From NCBI GenBank assembly GCA_947306475.1, contig CAMZGS010000006.1, positions 1 through 64,000 on the forward strand: DNA of 64,000 nt. The letters run 5' to 3'. The DNA is from an uncultured Comamonas sp. (GTDB lineage: Bacteria > Pseudomonadota > Gammaproteobacteria > Burkholderiales > Burkholderiaceae_C). Shown piece after piece: positions 46,753-55,965 of the stretch. The translations under genes were made by a program, and so were the position numbers. Below the pieces are notes generated by a model. It was not told where the DNA came from. It made no database searches and saw nothing but the letters and a program-made list of their open reading frames with translations. How positions within the stretch are numbered: the stretch's first letter is position 1; each line of letters opens with the position of its first letter.

Positions 46753-48681
46753 GTGGGCCCATCATTTAATGAGCAGTTTGACCAGTTGGGGCTGTGGCGC
46801 AAGCACTTTGCCAGTCAGCTCGGGGACTTGCGTGTCTGGCTGGGGGAACATGAGCTGCTGGATGCAGCCGTGCAGGATCACTTGCAGCGTCTGGAGTCGC
46901 GCCTGCGCGACGACAAGGTGTGTGTGGCCTTTGTGGCCGAGTTCTCGCGCGGCAAGTCGGAGCTGATCAACGCCATCTTCTTCGCCCACTACGGGCGGCG
47001 CATCATGCCTGCCTCGCCCGGGCGTACCACCATGTGCCCGACCGAGCTGGCCTACGACCCGGCGCTGCCGGCCTGCATGCGTCTGCTGCCCATTGAAACT
47101 CGCGAGCAGCCCTACAGCCTGGCGCAGTGGCGTACCCGTCCTTCCACCTGGGTGCAGTTGCCGCTGGATGTGCACAACCCCGATCAGCTGGCCAGCCAGA
47201 TTGCCAAGGTGGCGGAGACGCGCAAGGTCACCGTCGATGAAGCACGCACCCTGGGCTTCTGGAACGATGCCATGCCCGAAGACAACCCCCTGCAGGACGC
47301 GCAGGGCATGGTGGAAGTGCCGCGCTGGCGCCACGCCCTGGTGAACATGGCGCATCCGCTGCTCAAGCAGGGACTGGTCATTCTGGACACCCCTGGCCTG
47401 AATGCTGTGGGTGCCGAGCCGGAGCTGACCGTCAACCAGATTGCCCAGGCGCATGCCGTGGTGTTCCTGCTGGGCGCCGACACGGGCGTGACCAAATCCG
47501 ACCTGGCCATCTGGCGCGAACATCTGCTGCCCTGCCACCGCGAGGGCGATTCGCACCTGGTGGTGCTCAACAAGATCGATGCCCTGTGGGGCAGCATGGA
47601 CAGCCCCGAGCAGGTGCGTGCCCAGCTGGAGCGCCTGCGCCAGCAGTGCGCGGAGATGCTGCAGATCTCCCCGGAGCGCATCCTGCCCCTCTCGGGCCAC
47701 AAGGGCCTGGTGGCCAAGATCGAGAACCGCCCCGAGCTGCTGGAGGAAAGCGGCCTGGCCGCCTTTGAGGACGCCCTGGCGCACGGCATTCTGGGCCACC
47801 GGCAAAGCATCCTGCAGGCCACCGTGGCCGATGGCGTGGAGCAGATGCAGGCCCAGGTGCGCCGCTCCATCCAGATCCGCCGCCGCGATCTGGATGAGCA
47901 GATGCTGGAGCTGCGCAGCCTGCGCGGCAAGAACTCCACCGTCATCACCAGCATGCGCCAGCGCATCGAGCAGGAGCAGCGCAGCTTTGAAGCCAGCAGC
48001 ACGCGCATTCTGGCGCTGCGCACGGTGCACCTGCGCCTGATGAACCAGGCCTTCCAGTACCTGGGCGCCACCTCGCAGCGGCGCGAGCTGGAGCAGCTGG
48101 CGCAGGCGCTGGAGCATTCGGGCCTCAAGCTCGGGGTGCGCAAGGTCTATGCCTCCACCTTCGAGCGCCTGCGCGAGCTGGGCGACAAGGTGCGCGCCGC
48201 CGCTGCCGAAGTGCAGGCCATGCTGGGCGCCAGCTTCAAGGAGCTCAATGCCGAGTTTGGTTTTTCCCTGCTGCCGCCCGAGCCGCTGCAGCTGCACGAC
48301 TTCGAGATGGCCCTGGGACAGCTGGAGCAAAGCTATCTGCAGTACCTGGGCTTTGGCCATGTGCTCAAGCTGGCCAACCCCCTGTTCGGCGAGCGCCTGA
48401 TCAAGGCGCTGGGCATGCGCCTGCGCTCGATTTTCGAGAATGCCGCCAACGATCTGGACCTGTGGAGCAAGGCCGCCACGGCACAGCTTGATGCCCAGCT
48501 CAAGGAGCGCAAGCGCAGCTTTGCGCGGCGCATCGAGGCCGTCGATCGCATCCAGCAGGCAACCAGCGGCCTGATGGAGCACATTGCCACTGTGGAAGCG
48601 GCCGAGCAGCAGCTGCAACAGCTGGAGCAGCAGCTTGAAGTGCGCTGCCAGCAACTGCTGCACCTGCAGACCCAGATGTAG
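46753..48681 (+). CDS. Dynamin-like GTPase
   Basis: This 642-residue large GTPase has G1 EFSRGKSE (63-70), a Thr G2 region (PGRTTMCPTE), G3 DTPG (212-215) and G4 NKID (273-276). Long helical or coiled-coil segments follow (about 330-480 and 590-642, ending in a Glu/Gln heptad stretch). Bacterial dynamins remodel or protect membranes. The start is GTG 46753, 7 bases after GGAGG; no other codon has such a signal. Only one dynamin gene is present, so it is not the usual paired-dynamin locus. Function in this organism is unknown. Confidence 0.85.
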   Translation: MGPSFNEQFDQLGLWRKHFASQLGDLRVWLGEHELLDAAVQDHLQRLESRLRDDKVCVAFVAEFSRGKSELINAIFFAHYGRRIMPASPGRTTMCPTELAYDPALPACMRLLPIETREQPYSLAQWRTRPSTWVQLPLDVHNPDQLASQIAKVAETRKVTVDEARTLGFWNDAMPEDNPLQDAQGMVEVPRWRHALVNMAHPLLKQGLVILDTPGLNAVGAEPELTVNQIAQAHAVVFLLGADTGVTKSDLAIWREHLLPCHREGDSHLVVLNKIDALWGSMDSPEQVRAQLERLRQQCAEMLQISPERILPLSGHKGLVAKIENRPELLEESGLAAFEDALAHGILGHRQSILQATVADGVEQMQAQVRRSIQIRRRDLDEQMLELRSLRGKNSTVITSMRQRIEQEQRSFEASSTRILALRTVHLRLMNQAFQYLGATSQRRELEQLAQALEHSGLKLGVRKVYASTFERLRELGDKVRAAAAEVQAMLGASFKELNAEFGFSLLPPEPLQLHDFEMALGQLEQSYLQYLGFGHVLKLANPLFGERLIKALGMRLRSIFENAANDLDLWSKAATAQLDAQLKERKRSFARRIEAVDRIQQATSGLMEHIATVEAAEQQLQQLEQQLEVRCQQLLHLQTQM

Positions 48682-48721
48682 GTGCAGCAGCACGTCGTCG
48701 GCCGTGCCCCCATCCACCCAG

Positions 48722-48746
48722 CCCCGGCAGCATGCCGGGGCGTTTT
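48722..48746 (+). terminator. Terminator after the dynamin-like gene
   Basis: CCCCGGC / GCCGGGG with a 5-base loop is followed by CGTTTTGCTTT, between the GTPase and mutY. Confidence 0.75.
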
Positions 48747-48773
48747 GCTTTCGAGTCCCCCACCTTGGCAACC

Positions 48774-49877
48774 ATGTCTGAACTTCCGCCGCTGGCCACC
48801 ACCGTGGTGCGCTGGCAAGCCCTGCATGGGCGCAACCACCTGCCCTGGCAGAACACACGCGATCCGTACCGCGTCTGGCTCTCGGAGATCATGCTGCAGC
48901 AAACCCAGGTGAGCACCGTCCTGGGCTACTACGAGCGCTTCCTGCAGGCGCTGCCCGATGTGGCCAGCCTGGCGGCGGCTCCCGCCGATCAGGTGATGGC
49001 GCTGTGGAGCGGCCTGGGCTACTACAGCCGCGCGCGCAACCTGCATCGCTGCGCCCAGGTGGTGGTGGCCGAGCACGGCGGGCAGTTTCCGCGCAGCGCC
49101 GCGCAGCTGGCGCAGTTGCCGGGCATCGGGCGCTCCACCGCCGCAGCGATTGCCGCGTTTTGCTTTCAGGAGCGGGCGGCGATTCTGGACGCCAACGTCA
49201 AGCGGGTGCTCACCCGTGTGCTGGCGTTTTCCGGCGACCTGGCCCAAGCGCAGCAGGAAAAAGCGCTGTGGGCGCTGGCCGAGCAATTGTTGCCCGAGGC
49301 GGGTGCCGACATGCCGCGCTACACCCAGGCGCTGATGGATCTGGGCGCCACGGTGTGTACGCCGCGCCAGCCGGTGTGCCGGCAGTGCCCGTTGCAATGG
49401 CTGTGCCGGGCGCAGCAGGCGGGCAATCCGCAGGACTACCCCGTCAAGACCCGCAAGCTGCGCCGCAGCAGCCAGGCGTGGTGGCTGCTGTTTCTGCGCG
49501 ATACGCAGGGGCGCTACTGGCTGGAACGCCGCCCGGCGCAAGGCGGCGCCAATGCGATCTGGGCCGGTTTGTTCAGCCCCTTGGTGTACCCCGGCGAGGC
49601 CGATCTGGCCCGGATGCTGGCCGCCTTGCCGCAGGCATCGCCAGCGCCGCAGCGCCACGATTTGCCCGTGGTGCTGCATGTGCTCACGCACCGCGACCTG
49701 TTCCTGCACCCGGTGGTGGTGCAACTGGCACCGGCCACGGACGGCTGCGCGGTGCCCGACATCCACCCTGCCGCCGGGGCCTGGTGTACCGGGCCGCAGG
49801 CGCTGGCCCTGGGGCTGCCTGCGCCGGTGCGCAAGCTGATGCTTTCTTTTGAGGAGCTGTTTCCGCTGATGCAATAA
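48774..49877 (+). CDS. mutY: A/G-specific adenine glycosylase MutY
   Basis: MutY removes adenine mispaired with 8-oxoguanine. It has 367 residues. The catalytic Glu is in [12 protein letters not shown], the helix-hairpin-helix is [12 protein letters not shown], the Asp is in [12 protein letters not shown], and the 4Fe-4S ligands form C-x6-C-x2-C-x5-C ([17 protein letters not shown]). A NUDIX-like C-terminal domain (about 230-365) recognises 8-oxoG. The ATG at 48774 follows the terminator of the upstream gene. Confidence 0.96.
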   Translation: MSELPPLATTVVRWQALHGRNHLPWQNTRDPYRVWLSEIMLQQTQVSTVLGYYERFLQALPDVASLAAAPADQVMALWSGLGYYSRARNLHRCAQVVVAEHGGQFPRSAAQLAQLPGIGRSTAAAIAAFCFQERAAILDANVKRVLTRVLAFSGDLAQAQQEKALWALAEQLLPEAGADMPRYTQALMDLGATVCTPRQPVCRQCPLQWLCRAQQAGNPQDYPVKTRKLRRSSQAWWLLFLRDTQGRYWLERRPAQGGANAIWAGLFSPLVYPGEADLARMLAALPQASPAPQRHDLPVVLHVLTHRDLFLHPVVVQLAPATDGCAVPDIHPAAGAWCTGPQALALGLPAPVRKLMLSFEELFPLMQ

Positions 49878-49990
49878 AGCTTTCAAAGCTATTTGTATCT
49901 TGAATCGTTATTGCATCAGTGAAAGAAGCTACCCTTTTCATTCATGGCGCCGGTTTTACAATCCGCCCGTTGGCCCCGGCCAACACCAGC

Positions 49991-50171
49991 GTCTTCAGGG
50001 CGGGGCGAAATTCCCCACCGGCGGTAGGCGAGGCTGTGGCGCAATGCCACAGGGTCTTCGCAAGCCCGCGAGCGCCCATGGCGAGCGGCTGTTGATTCAG
50101 CCGGCGGCCATGGGGTCAGCAGATCTGGCACCACACCAGAGCCGACGGTCACAGTCCGGATGCAAGAAGAT
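49991..50171 (+). promoter_or_regulatory. FMN riboswitch (RFN element) controlling ribB
   Basis: The conserved FMN aptamer core is visible in order: P1 strand GTCTTC (49991-49996), GGGGCGAAATTCCCCACCGG, GGTAG, AGCCCGCGAGCG, GTCAGCAGATCTGG, and the closing GAGCCGACGG, CAGTCCGGATG and GAAGAT (50166-50171) that pairs with the first strand. FMN binding is expected to lower ribB expression. It lies 100 bases upstream of the ribB start. Confidence 0.93.
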
Positions 50172-50180
50172 GCGCCGCGC

Positions 50181-50229
50181 GTTGCTGCGCCCTGGACGAC
50201 GGGGCGCAGCAACCGCTGCTGCGTGCCCC
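50181..50229 (+). promoter_or_regulatory. Riboswitch expression platform with mutually exclusive hairpins
   Basis: A 12-bp perfect hairpin GTTGCTGCGCCC / GGGCGCAGCAAC (50181-50213) competes with a second one in which GGGGCGCAGCA (50201-50211) pairs with TGCTGC-GT-GCCCC (50217-50229). There is no T-run after either hairpin, so control of translation or of Rho access seems more likely than intrinsic termination. Confidence 0.6.
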
Positions 50230-50271
50230 GAAAACGTCTTCTCCACTTGTTCTACCGAGGAGCGTTTCCCT

Positions 50272-50952
50272 ATGTTTTCATCCCCCGTTGCCGAGCGCAC
50301 TGCGCCGGATTTTCCTGAAATTTCCTCTACTCCCGAGGCGCTGCGCCAGCGCGTGCAGGCGGCCCTGCAGGCCGTGCGCGAAGGCGTGCCCGTCGTGCTG
50401 ATGGACGACTATGACCGCGAGAACGAGGCCGACCTCATCTTCGCCGCCGAGCGCCTGACCGAGCGCGGCATGGCGCAAATGATCCGCGACGGTAGCGGCA
50501 TCGTCTGCCTGTGCCTGACCGACGACACCCTGCAGCGCCTCGACCTGCCGCAAATGGTGGCGCACAACGGCAGCCCCTACGGCACGGCGTTTACCGTGAC
50601 CATCGAGGCCCGCCACGGCGTCACCACCGGCGTCAGCGCCCGTGACCGGCTGACGACCATCCAGGCCGCCATCGCCCCCGAGGCCCGGCCGGACGACCTG
50701 GTGCGGCCCGGCCACGTCTTTCCCCTGCGGGCGCACCCCGGCGGGCTGGCGGCGCGGCAGGGGCATACCGAAGGCTCGGTCTGCCTGGCCCGCCTGGCCG
50801 GGCTGCGCCCGATGGGCGTGCTGTGCGAGCTGATGAACCCGGACGGCAGCATGATGCGCGGCGGCGATGTCTTCGCCTACGCCGCCCGGCATGGCCTGCC
50901 GGTGCTGGCGATTGCCGAGTTGCTCCAGTACGTGCGGGAGATCGAGGCTTAG
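50272..50952 (+). CDS. ribB: 3,4-dihydroxy-2-butanone 4-phosphate synthase
   Basis: RibB makes the four-carbon precursor of riboflavin from ribulose 5-phosphate. It has 226 residues with the [16 protein letters not shown] active-site stretch, [51 protein letters not shown] and the terminal [13 protein letters not shown]. It is monofunctional; the GTP cyclohydrolase II half found in RibBA is absent. CGAGGAGCG lies before the ATG, and an FMN riboswitch controls it. Confidence 0.96.
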   Translation: MFSSPVAERTAPDFPEISSTPEALRQRVQAALQAVREGVPVVLMDDYDRENEADLIFAAERLTERGMAQMIRDGSGIVCLCLTDDTLQRLDLPQMVAHNGSPYGTAFTVTIEARHGVTTGVSARDRLTTIQAAIAPEARPDDLVRPGHVFPLRAHPGGLAARQGHTEGSVCLARLAGLRPMGVLCELMNPDGSMMRGGDVFAYAARHGLPVLAIAELLQYVREIEA

Positions 50953-50972
50953 CCTGCGCTACGGTTGAAGAT

Positions 50973-51058
50973 AAAAGTAGCTCTTTCCGCCGATAAATAA
51001 AGGGATTCATGTATAAAACTACCTGAATCCCTTTATTCTTAAGCGGAGACAGCTCTTA
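50973..51058. repeat. Comamonad intergenic palindrome, copy K (bidirectional terminator)
   Basis: A perfect 14-bp inner stem AATAAAGGGATTCA (50996-51009) / TGAATCCCTTTATT (51024-51037) lies within outer arms AGCTCTTTCCGC and GCGGAGACAGCT. It lies between convergent ribB and rapZ; the rapZ stop is inside its right end. Confidence 0.85.
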
Positions 51059-51937
51059 TTTCTGCAAAGGCCGCGCATCCATCTCCCGATGGCGCAGCAA
51101 GGTGCTCCACTGCCCACGGAAATGCGCCGCCAGTTGTTCGGTCAGGAAAACCGAGCGGTGCTGCCCCCCGGTGCAGCCGATGGCCACGGTGACGTAGCTG
51201 CGGTGGTTGGCCTGCAACGCCGGCAGCCAGTGGTCCAGAAACTGGCAGATGTGCGCCTGCATGGCCTGCACGTCGCCCTGCTGGCGCAGGAACTGCTGCA
51301 CCGGCGCGTCCTTGCCCGAGAGGGGGCGCAGCGTCAGGTCGTAGTAGGGGTTGGGCAGCATGCGCACGTCGAACACGTAGTCGGCATCCAGTGGCAGGCC
51401 GTGCTTGAAGCCGAAGGACTGAAAAATCAGCGTGAGCTGGTTGGCCGGGGCCTGGATCAGCCCCTTGACGTAGCTTTGCAGCTGCGGGCCACGGATATTG
51501 CTGGTGTCGATCAGGTGGGCGTGCTCGCGCAGCGGGCCGAGCAGTTCGCGCTCGTGCTCGATGACCTGGGCCAGGGCGCCGCCATCGGGCACGTCGGTGG
51601 GCGAGAGCGGGTGGCGGCGGCGCGTTTCGGAAAACCGCCGCACCAGCGTGGGCGTGTTCGCGTCCAGGAACAGGATGTGCAACTGCACCCCCTGGCTGCG
51701 CAGGTGCTGGAGCTGGCGCAGCTTTTTCGGCAGGTGCGGCAGGCTGGCGGCGCTGCGCGCGTCGATGGCAATGGCCACGCGCTTGCCGTGGTGGGCGTGC
51801 TGCAGGCGCACAAAGGATGGCAGCAGCTCCGGGGGCAGGTTGTCCACGCAGTAGTAGCCCGCGTCTTCCAGCGCGTTGAGGGCAACCGACTTGCCCGAGC
51901 CGGACATGCCGGTGATGAGAACCACTTCCAGGGTCAT
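51056..51937 (-). CDS. rapZ: RNase adapter protein RapZ
   Basis: RapZ is a nucleotide-binding protein that in E. coli guides RNase E to the small RNA GlmZ and so controls glucosamine-6-phosphate synthesis. It has 293 residues, with Walker [10 protein letters not shown] at the start, [47 protein letters not shown] and the C-terminal [19 protein letters not shown]. GlmZ is not known from this group, so the target here is unclear. It overlaps recN by ATGA and has no ptsN/hprK beside it in the window. Confidence 0.94.
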   Translation of the reverse strand: MTLEVVLITGMSGSGKSVALNALEDAGYYCVDNLPPELLPSFVRLQHAHHGKRVAIAIDARSAASLPHLPKKLRQLQHLRSQGVQLHILFLDANTPTLVRRFSETRRRHPLSPTDVPDGGALAQVIEHERELLGPLREHAHLIDTSNIRGPQLQSYVKGLIQAPANQLTLIFQSFGFKHGLPLDADYVFDVRMLPNPYYDLTLRPLSGKDAPVQQFLRQQGDVQAMQAHICQFLDHWLPALQANHRSYVTVAIGCTGGQHRSVFLTEQLAAHFRGQWSTLLRHREMDARPLQK

Positions 51938-53652
51938 ACAGAAGGCTCCTCCAAAGCCGGGGGGGCGCTGTGCAGCGCGCTGGTGCAGCCGGGGGCACAG
52001 TTGGCGCGCGCCTGCGCCAGCATCTCGCGCGCGTGCGCCAGGGTGGTGGCAGAAATCTTTTCGCCGCCGAGCATGCGCGCAATCTCCTGGACGCGCGCCT
52101 CGTCCGTGCTGGGGGCGACGTTGCTGGTGGTGCCGCTCTTGCTGCGCTTCTTGCTGACCACATAGTGCTGGTCGGCACAGGCGGCCACCTGCGGCAGGTG
52201 GGTGACGGCCAGCACCTGGCGTTGCTGGCCCAGCTGGTGCATCAATCGCCCCACCGTGTCGGCCACGGCACCGCCAACGCCGGAATCGACCTCGTCAAAG
52301 ATTAGCGTACCGGCGCTGCCCAGGGCGCTGGTGGCCACGGCAATCGCCAGCGACAGGCGCGACAGCTCCCCGCCCGAAGCCACCTTGCCCAGCGGGCGTG
52401 GCGTGGCGCCGGGGTGGCCGGCCACCAGGAACTGCACATCGTCCAGCCCTTGCGCGCCGGGCTCCGGCAGCGGCTGGATGTGCACGGCAAAGCGTCCGCC
52501 CTGCATGCCCAGGGTCTGCATGGCCTGGGTGATGGCGCGTGCCAGGCGCGGTGCGGCTTCGCGGCGCTGTTGCGCAATCTGTTGGGCAGCTGCCAGATAG
52601 GCAGCATGGGCCTGCTCGGCCTGCTGCGTCAGCTGGGGCAGATCGGCGGCGGCATCCAGCGCCTGCAACTGCTCCTGCCAGGTGTGTTGCAGCTGGGGCA
52701 GCTCCTGGGGCGGTCGGCGGTAGCGCCGTGCCAGTTGCATCCACAGCCCCAGGCGTGCATCCAGCTCGGCCAGCAGTTGAGGGTCCGGATCGGCCTGGTC
52801 CAGGTAGTGTTGCAGGCTGTGCTGGGCATCGGCCAGCTGCGCCAGGCAGTCGTGCAGCACGGCCACGATGGCGTCGAATTGAGGCTCCAGGTGGGCCTGG
52901 TCCTGCAACTGTTGCAGGCTGCGGCGCAGCAGGCGGTCGGCGCCGGCCTCGTCGTCGTCCAGGTGGCGCAGGGCGCTTTGGGCCGTCTCCAGAAGTGCCT
53001 GGGCGTGCGACAGGCGCGTGTGCTGCTGGTTGAGCTGCTCCCACTCGTCGGCGCCGGGCGAGAGCTTGTCCAGCTCTTCCAGCTGCCACAGCAGGCGCTC
53101 GCGCTCCTGCAACAGGCTCTCCTGCGCCGCCTGCGCGGCGGCCAGGGCCTGGCTGGCGCTGCGCCAGGCGTGCCACAGGCGTTGCAGCGTGCTGGTGTCG
53201 ATGCCGGCATAGGCATCCAGCAGCGAGCGTACCGAGTCGGCGCGCATCAGGCTCTGCCAGGCGTGCTGGCCGTGGATGTCGAGCAGATGCGTGCCCAGCT
53301 GGCGCAATTGTGTGGCAGTGGCCGGGCTGCCATTGATCCAGGCGCGGCTGCGTCCCTGCGCATCGATCACGCGGCGCAGCAGCAGGCTGTCTTCCTGGGC
53401 AAAGCCCGCTTCATGCAGCCAGGGCTGGCAATGTGGGGGGCTGTCGAACTCGGCGCAGATTTCGGCCTGGCTGGCACCTTCGCGCACCACAGCGGCATCG
53501 GCGCGCGCGCCCAGGGCCATTTGCAGGGCATCGATCAGGATCGATTTGCCCGCACCGGTTTCGCCAGTCAGGGCGGTGAAGCCGGGGGCAAAGTCCAGTT
53601 CCAGCGCCGGCACGATGACAAAGTCGCGCAGCGCAATGCGCCTGAGCGTCAT
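51934..53652 (-). CDS. recN: DNA repair protein RecN
   Basis: This SMC-like ATPase acts in double-strand break repair, 572 residues. It has N-terminal Walker [25 protein letters not shown], a central coiled coil (about 150-370), the C-terminal signature [14 protein letters not shown] and Walker [13 protein letters not shown], then [12 protein letters not shown]. The ends overlap nadK (53649-53652) and rapZ by four bases each, so nadK-recN-rapZ is one coupled operon. Confidence 0.96.
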   Translation of the reverse strand: MTLRRIALRDFVIVPALELDFAPGFTALTGETGAGKSILIDALQMALGARADAAVVREGASQAEICAEFDSPPHCQPWLHEAGFAQEDSLLLRRVIDAQGRSRAWINGSPATATQLRQLGTHLLDIHGQHAWQSLMRADSVRSLLDAYAGIDTSTLQRLWHAWRSASQALAAAQAAQESLLQERERLLWQLEELDKLSPGADEWEQLNQQHTRLSHAQALLETAQSALRHLDDDEAGADRLLRRSLQQLQDQAHLEPQFDAIVAVLHDCLAQLADAQHSLQHYLDQADPDPQLLAELDARLGLWMQLARRYRRPPQELPQLQHTWQEQLQALDAAADLPQLTQQAEQAHAAYLAAAQQIAQQRREAAPRLARAITQAMQTLGMQGGRFAVHIQPLPEPGAQGLDDVQFLVAGHPGATPRPLGKVASGGELSRLSLAIAVATSALGSAGTLIFDEVDSGVGGAVADTVGRLMHQLGQQRQVLAVTHLPQVAACADQHYVVSKKRSKSGTTSNVAPSTDEARVQEIARMLGGEKISATTLAHAREMLAQARANCAPGCTSALHSAPPALEEPSV

Positions 53653-54557
53653 GAGCGGTAGCCCTGTTCGTTCCAGCCCAGCTTCTTGCGCAGCGTGGCA
53701 AAGTAGTTCCAGCCCTTGGGGTGCAGAAAGCGCACGCTGTGCTCGGAGCGCCGCACGTAGATGCGGTCGCCGTACAGGACGGTGGAGAGAGACTGCATGT
53801 CGAAATTGGCGCTGACGTCGCGCCCGCCGATCACTTCCAGCATCACCTCGGTGTTGTCCGGAATCACGATGGGCCGGTTGGAGAGCGTGTGCGGCGCAAT
53901 CGGCGCAATCACCCAGGCCGGGGTGCTGGGGTGCATCATGGGGCCGCCGGCCGACAGGGCATAGGCGGTCGAGCCCGTCGGCGTGGCCACGATCAGGCCA
54001 TCGGCGCGCTGGTTGGAGAGAAAGCGCCCATTGACCTCCACGCGCAACTCCAGCATGCCCGAGGTGGCACCGCGGTTGACCACCACGTCGTTGACTGCCA
54101 GCGCTTCGAACACGCAGGTGCCGCCACGGATCACGCGCGCATGCATCAGTGGGCGCGTGTCCTCGTCGTACTCACCCAGCAGGATGGGAAACAGTGTCTC
54201 GCGGTAGGAGCTCAGGGGAATGTCCGTCACAAAGCCCAGGCGCCCCTGGTTGATGCCCACCAGCGCCGTGCCGTACTTGGCCAGATGGCGGCTGATGCCC
54301 AGCATGGTGCCGTCGCCGCCCACCACCACCGCCAGGCTGCACAACGAGCCCAGCTCATCGACGCTGAGGGTGGGAAAGCGCTGATGCAGGCCGGTGTGCA
54401 CTGCGGTGTCGGCTTCGATGACCACCTCGCAGCCCTTGGTGTGCAGGAACTCGGCAATCTCGGCCAGGGGCTGATGTGCAGGGTTGGCTGGGGCGTTGTA
54501 ACCCGAGAGCGGGTGGTACTTCCCGATCAGGGCAACGTGGCGGAATTTGGGGCTCAT
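53649..54557 (-). CDS. nadK: NAD kinase
   Basis: This enzyme phosphorylates NAD to NADP. It has 302 residues with the conserved GGDGTMLG (near residue 80), [19 protein letters not shown] and [20 protein letters not shown] motifs. It is first of the nadK-recN-rapZ operon and is divergent from hrcA with a 30-base gap, an arrangement common in Burkholderiales. Confidence 0.96.
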   Translation of the reverse strand: MSPKFRHVALIGKYHPLSGYNAPANPAHQPLAEIAEFLHTKGCEVVIEADTAVHTGLHQRFPTLSVDELGSLCSLAVVVGGDGTMLGISRHLAKYGTALVGINQGRLGFVTDIPLSSYRETLFPILLGEYDEDTRPLMHARVIRGGTCVFEALAVNDVVVNRGATSGMLELRVEVNGRFLSNQRADGLIVATPTGSTAYALSAGGPMMHPSTPAWVIAPIAPHTLSNRPIVIPDNTEVMLEVIGGRDVSANFDMQSLSTVLYGDRIYVRRSEHSVRFLHPKGWNYFATLRKKLGWNEQGYRS

Positions 54558-54587
54558 GGTCAGAAATTACATCATTAAAATGAGTGC

Positions 54588-55595
54588 ATGCTGGATGACC
54601 GTGCCAAGTTGTTGCTCAAAGTGCTGGTGGAGCGTTACATCGCCGACGGTCAGCCCGTTGGCTCGCGCACCCTGTCACGCGCATCGGGGCTGGACTTGTC
54701 GCCAGCCACTGTGCGCAATGCCATGGCCGATCTGGAAGAACTTGGCCTCATCACCAGCCCCCACACCTCCGCCGGGCGCGTGCCCACGGCGCGTGGCTAC
54801 CGTCTGTTCGTGGACACCATGCTGACCGTGCGGCGCGCGGAGCTGGTCGCGCCGGAGCTGCCTGCCGAGCAGCCGCAAAAGGTCATCGCCCATGCGGCCA
54901 ACCTGCTGTCCAACCTGTCGCAGTTTGTCGGCGTGGTCATGGCGCCACGGCGCAGTTCGGTGTTCAAGCACATCGAGTTCGTCAAGCTCTCGGAGCTGCG
55001 CGTGCTGGTCATCCTCGTCACCCCCGATGGTGACGTGCAGAACCGCGTGATTTTCACCGATGAGGAGATCGACTCCAGCCAGCTGGTGCAGGCTGCCAAC
55101 TACCTGAATGCGCACTGCTCCGGTCTGGACATCGACCAGGTGCGCGAGCATCTGAAGCAGGAAGTCGAACAACTGCGTGGCCGGGTGGCCGAGCTGATGC
55201 AGGTCGTCATCAATTTGGGGGCCGAAACCCTGAACCTGGACGCCGAGGAACAGGTGGTGATCTCCGGCCAGCGCAATTTGCTGTCGGTGAGCGACTTTTC
55301 CAACGACATGAACAACCTGCGCCGTGCCTTCGACCTGTTCGAGCAGAAGGCGCAGATCCTGCGCCTGCTGGACTTCTCCAGCAAGGCCGATGGCGTGCGC
55401 ATCTTCATCGGCGGGGAGAACCACACCGTCCCCCTGGAAGAGCTGTCCGTGGTCAGTGCGCCCTACGAAGTCGATGGTCAGGTTGTCGGCACCCTGGGTG
55501 TGATCGGCCCCACACGCATGCCCTACGACAAGGTGATCCAGATCGTGGACATCACCTCCAAGCTGGTCAGCAATGCGCTAAGCCACCACCGCTAG
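54588..55595 (+). CDS. hrcA: Heat-inducible transcription repressor HrcA
   Basis: HrcA binds CIRCE operators ahead of groESL or dnaK and represses them at normal temperature. It has 335 residues. The N-terminal winged helix is [39 protein letters not shown]; a GAF-like domain follows with LVILVTPDG, the dimerisation insertion and the C-terminal [22 protein letters not shown]. No CIRCE inverted repeat is visible before it. Its own target genes are outside the window. Confidence 0.95.
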   Translation: MLDDRAKLLLKVLVERYIADGQPVGSRTLSRASGLDLSPATVRNAMADLEELGLITSPHTSAGRVPTARGYRLFVDTMLTVRRAELVAPELPAEQPQKVIAHAANLLSNLSQFVGVVMAPRRSSVFKHIEFVKLSELRVLVILVTPDGDVQNRVIFTDEEIDSSQLVQAANYLNAHCSGLDIDQVREHLKQEVEQLRGRVAELMQVVINLGAETLNLDAEEQVVISGQRNLLSVSDFSNDMNNLRRAFDLFEQKAQILRLLDFSSKADGVRIFIGGENHTVPLEELSVVSAPYEVDGQVVGTLGVIGPTRMPYDKVIQIVDITSKLVSNALSHHR

Positions 55596-55600
55596 CACGC

Positions 55601-55606
55601 TACAAT
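55601..55606 (+). promoter_or_regulatory. Candidate stable-RNA promoter -10 (TACAAT)
   Basis: TACAAT is followed by the GC-rich discriminator GCGCGGG, the pattern of stringently controlled tRNA promoters. It precedes the broken tRNA half and may now drive the intact tRNA 180 bases downstream. No good -35 is evident. Confidence 0.45.
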
Positions 55607-55649
55607 GCGCGGGTTTTGCGCCCCTGTGCTGCCGGGGCGTAACTGGCAA

Positions 55650-55689
55650 GGGGCGTTAGCTCAGTTGGTCAGAGCAGGGGACTCATAAT
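55650..55689 (+). pseudogene. Truncated tRNA (CAT) 5' half
   Basis: The sequence follows a tRNA from base 1 through the acceptor 5' strand (GGGGCGT), D-arm (TAGCTCAGTTGGTCAGAGC) and anticodon arm with CAT, ending at ...ACTCATAAT. The expected 3' half (anticodon stem partner, T-arm and acceptor 3' strand ACGCCCC) is missing; the next bases AGCGCG do not pair. It is therefore a broken tRNA gene, probably a former tRNA-Met, at the border of the accessory region. About 96 bases of unassigned sequence follow. Confidence 0.75.
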
Positions 55690-55785
55690 AGCGCGTTCGA
55701 AGCGAGGATTTTCAAGTAAAAACAGCCGCTTACACGGCAGCAGCGATCTTCGAGTAAGCGCTGGTGTAAGCTACAAAGGTTTCAC

Positions 55786-55862
55786 GGGCCTATAGCTCAG
55801 TTGGTTAGAGCGCTCGACTCATAATCGATCGGTCGCAGGTTCAAGTCCTGCTGGGCCCACCA
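55786..55862 (+). tRNA. tRNA (CAT), probably tRNA-Ile2 with lysidine
   Basis: A 77-nt cloverleaf with encoded CCA. The acceptor GGGCCTA pairs with TGGGCCC, the anticodon is CAT and the discriminator is A. C4-G69 and C5-G68 pairs are present, as in E. coli tRNA-Ile2, where they help TilS convert the anticodon C to lysidine, so an AUA-reading Ile tRNA is the better call than Met. The top anticodon-stem pair (27-43) is C-T, a mismatch. Confidence 0.8.
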
Positions 55863-55868
55863 TTTTTG

Positions 55869-55899
55869 AAGCTCCGAACCGCAAGGCTCGGGGCTTTTT
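55869..55899 (+). terminator. Terminator after the CAT tRNA
   Basis: AGCTCCGA / TCGGGGCT stem (8 pairs, one G-T) with a 10-base loop, followed by TTTTTA. Confidence 0.8.
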
Positions 55900-55965
55900 A
55901 CGCTACGATAAAAGGCTAATGACGCCTACTGCTGACAGGCACGATCGACTCAGAACGAGGGAAGA

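Noticed and set aside
46762-48858. A 698-codon minus-strand frame opposite the dynamin-like gene
   Set aside because: It is low-complexity Gln/His/Leu sequence opposite a gene with intact G1, G3 and G4 motifs.
55690-55785. A group I intron in the CAT tRNA, as is known for tRNA-Ile in Azoarcus
   Set aside because: Only 96 bases lie between the two tRNA parts, there is no conserved intron core, and the downstream tRNA is complete by itself.
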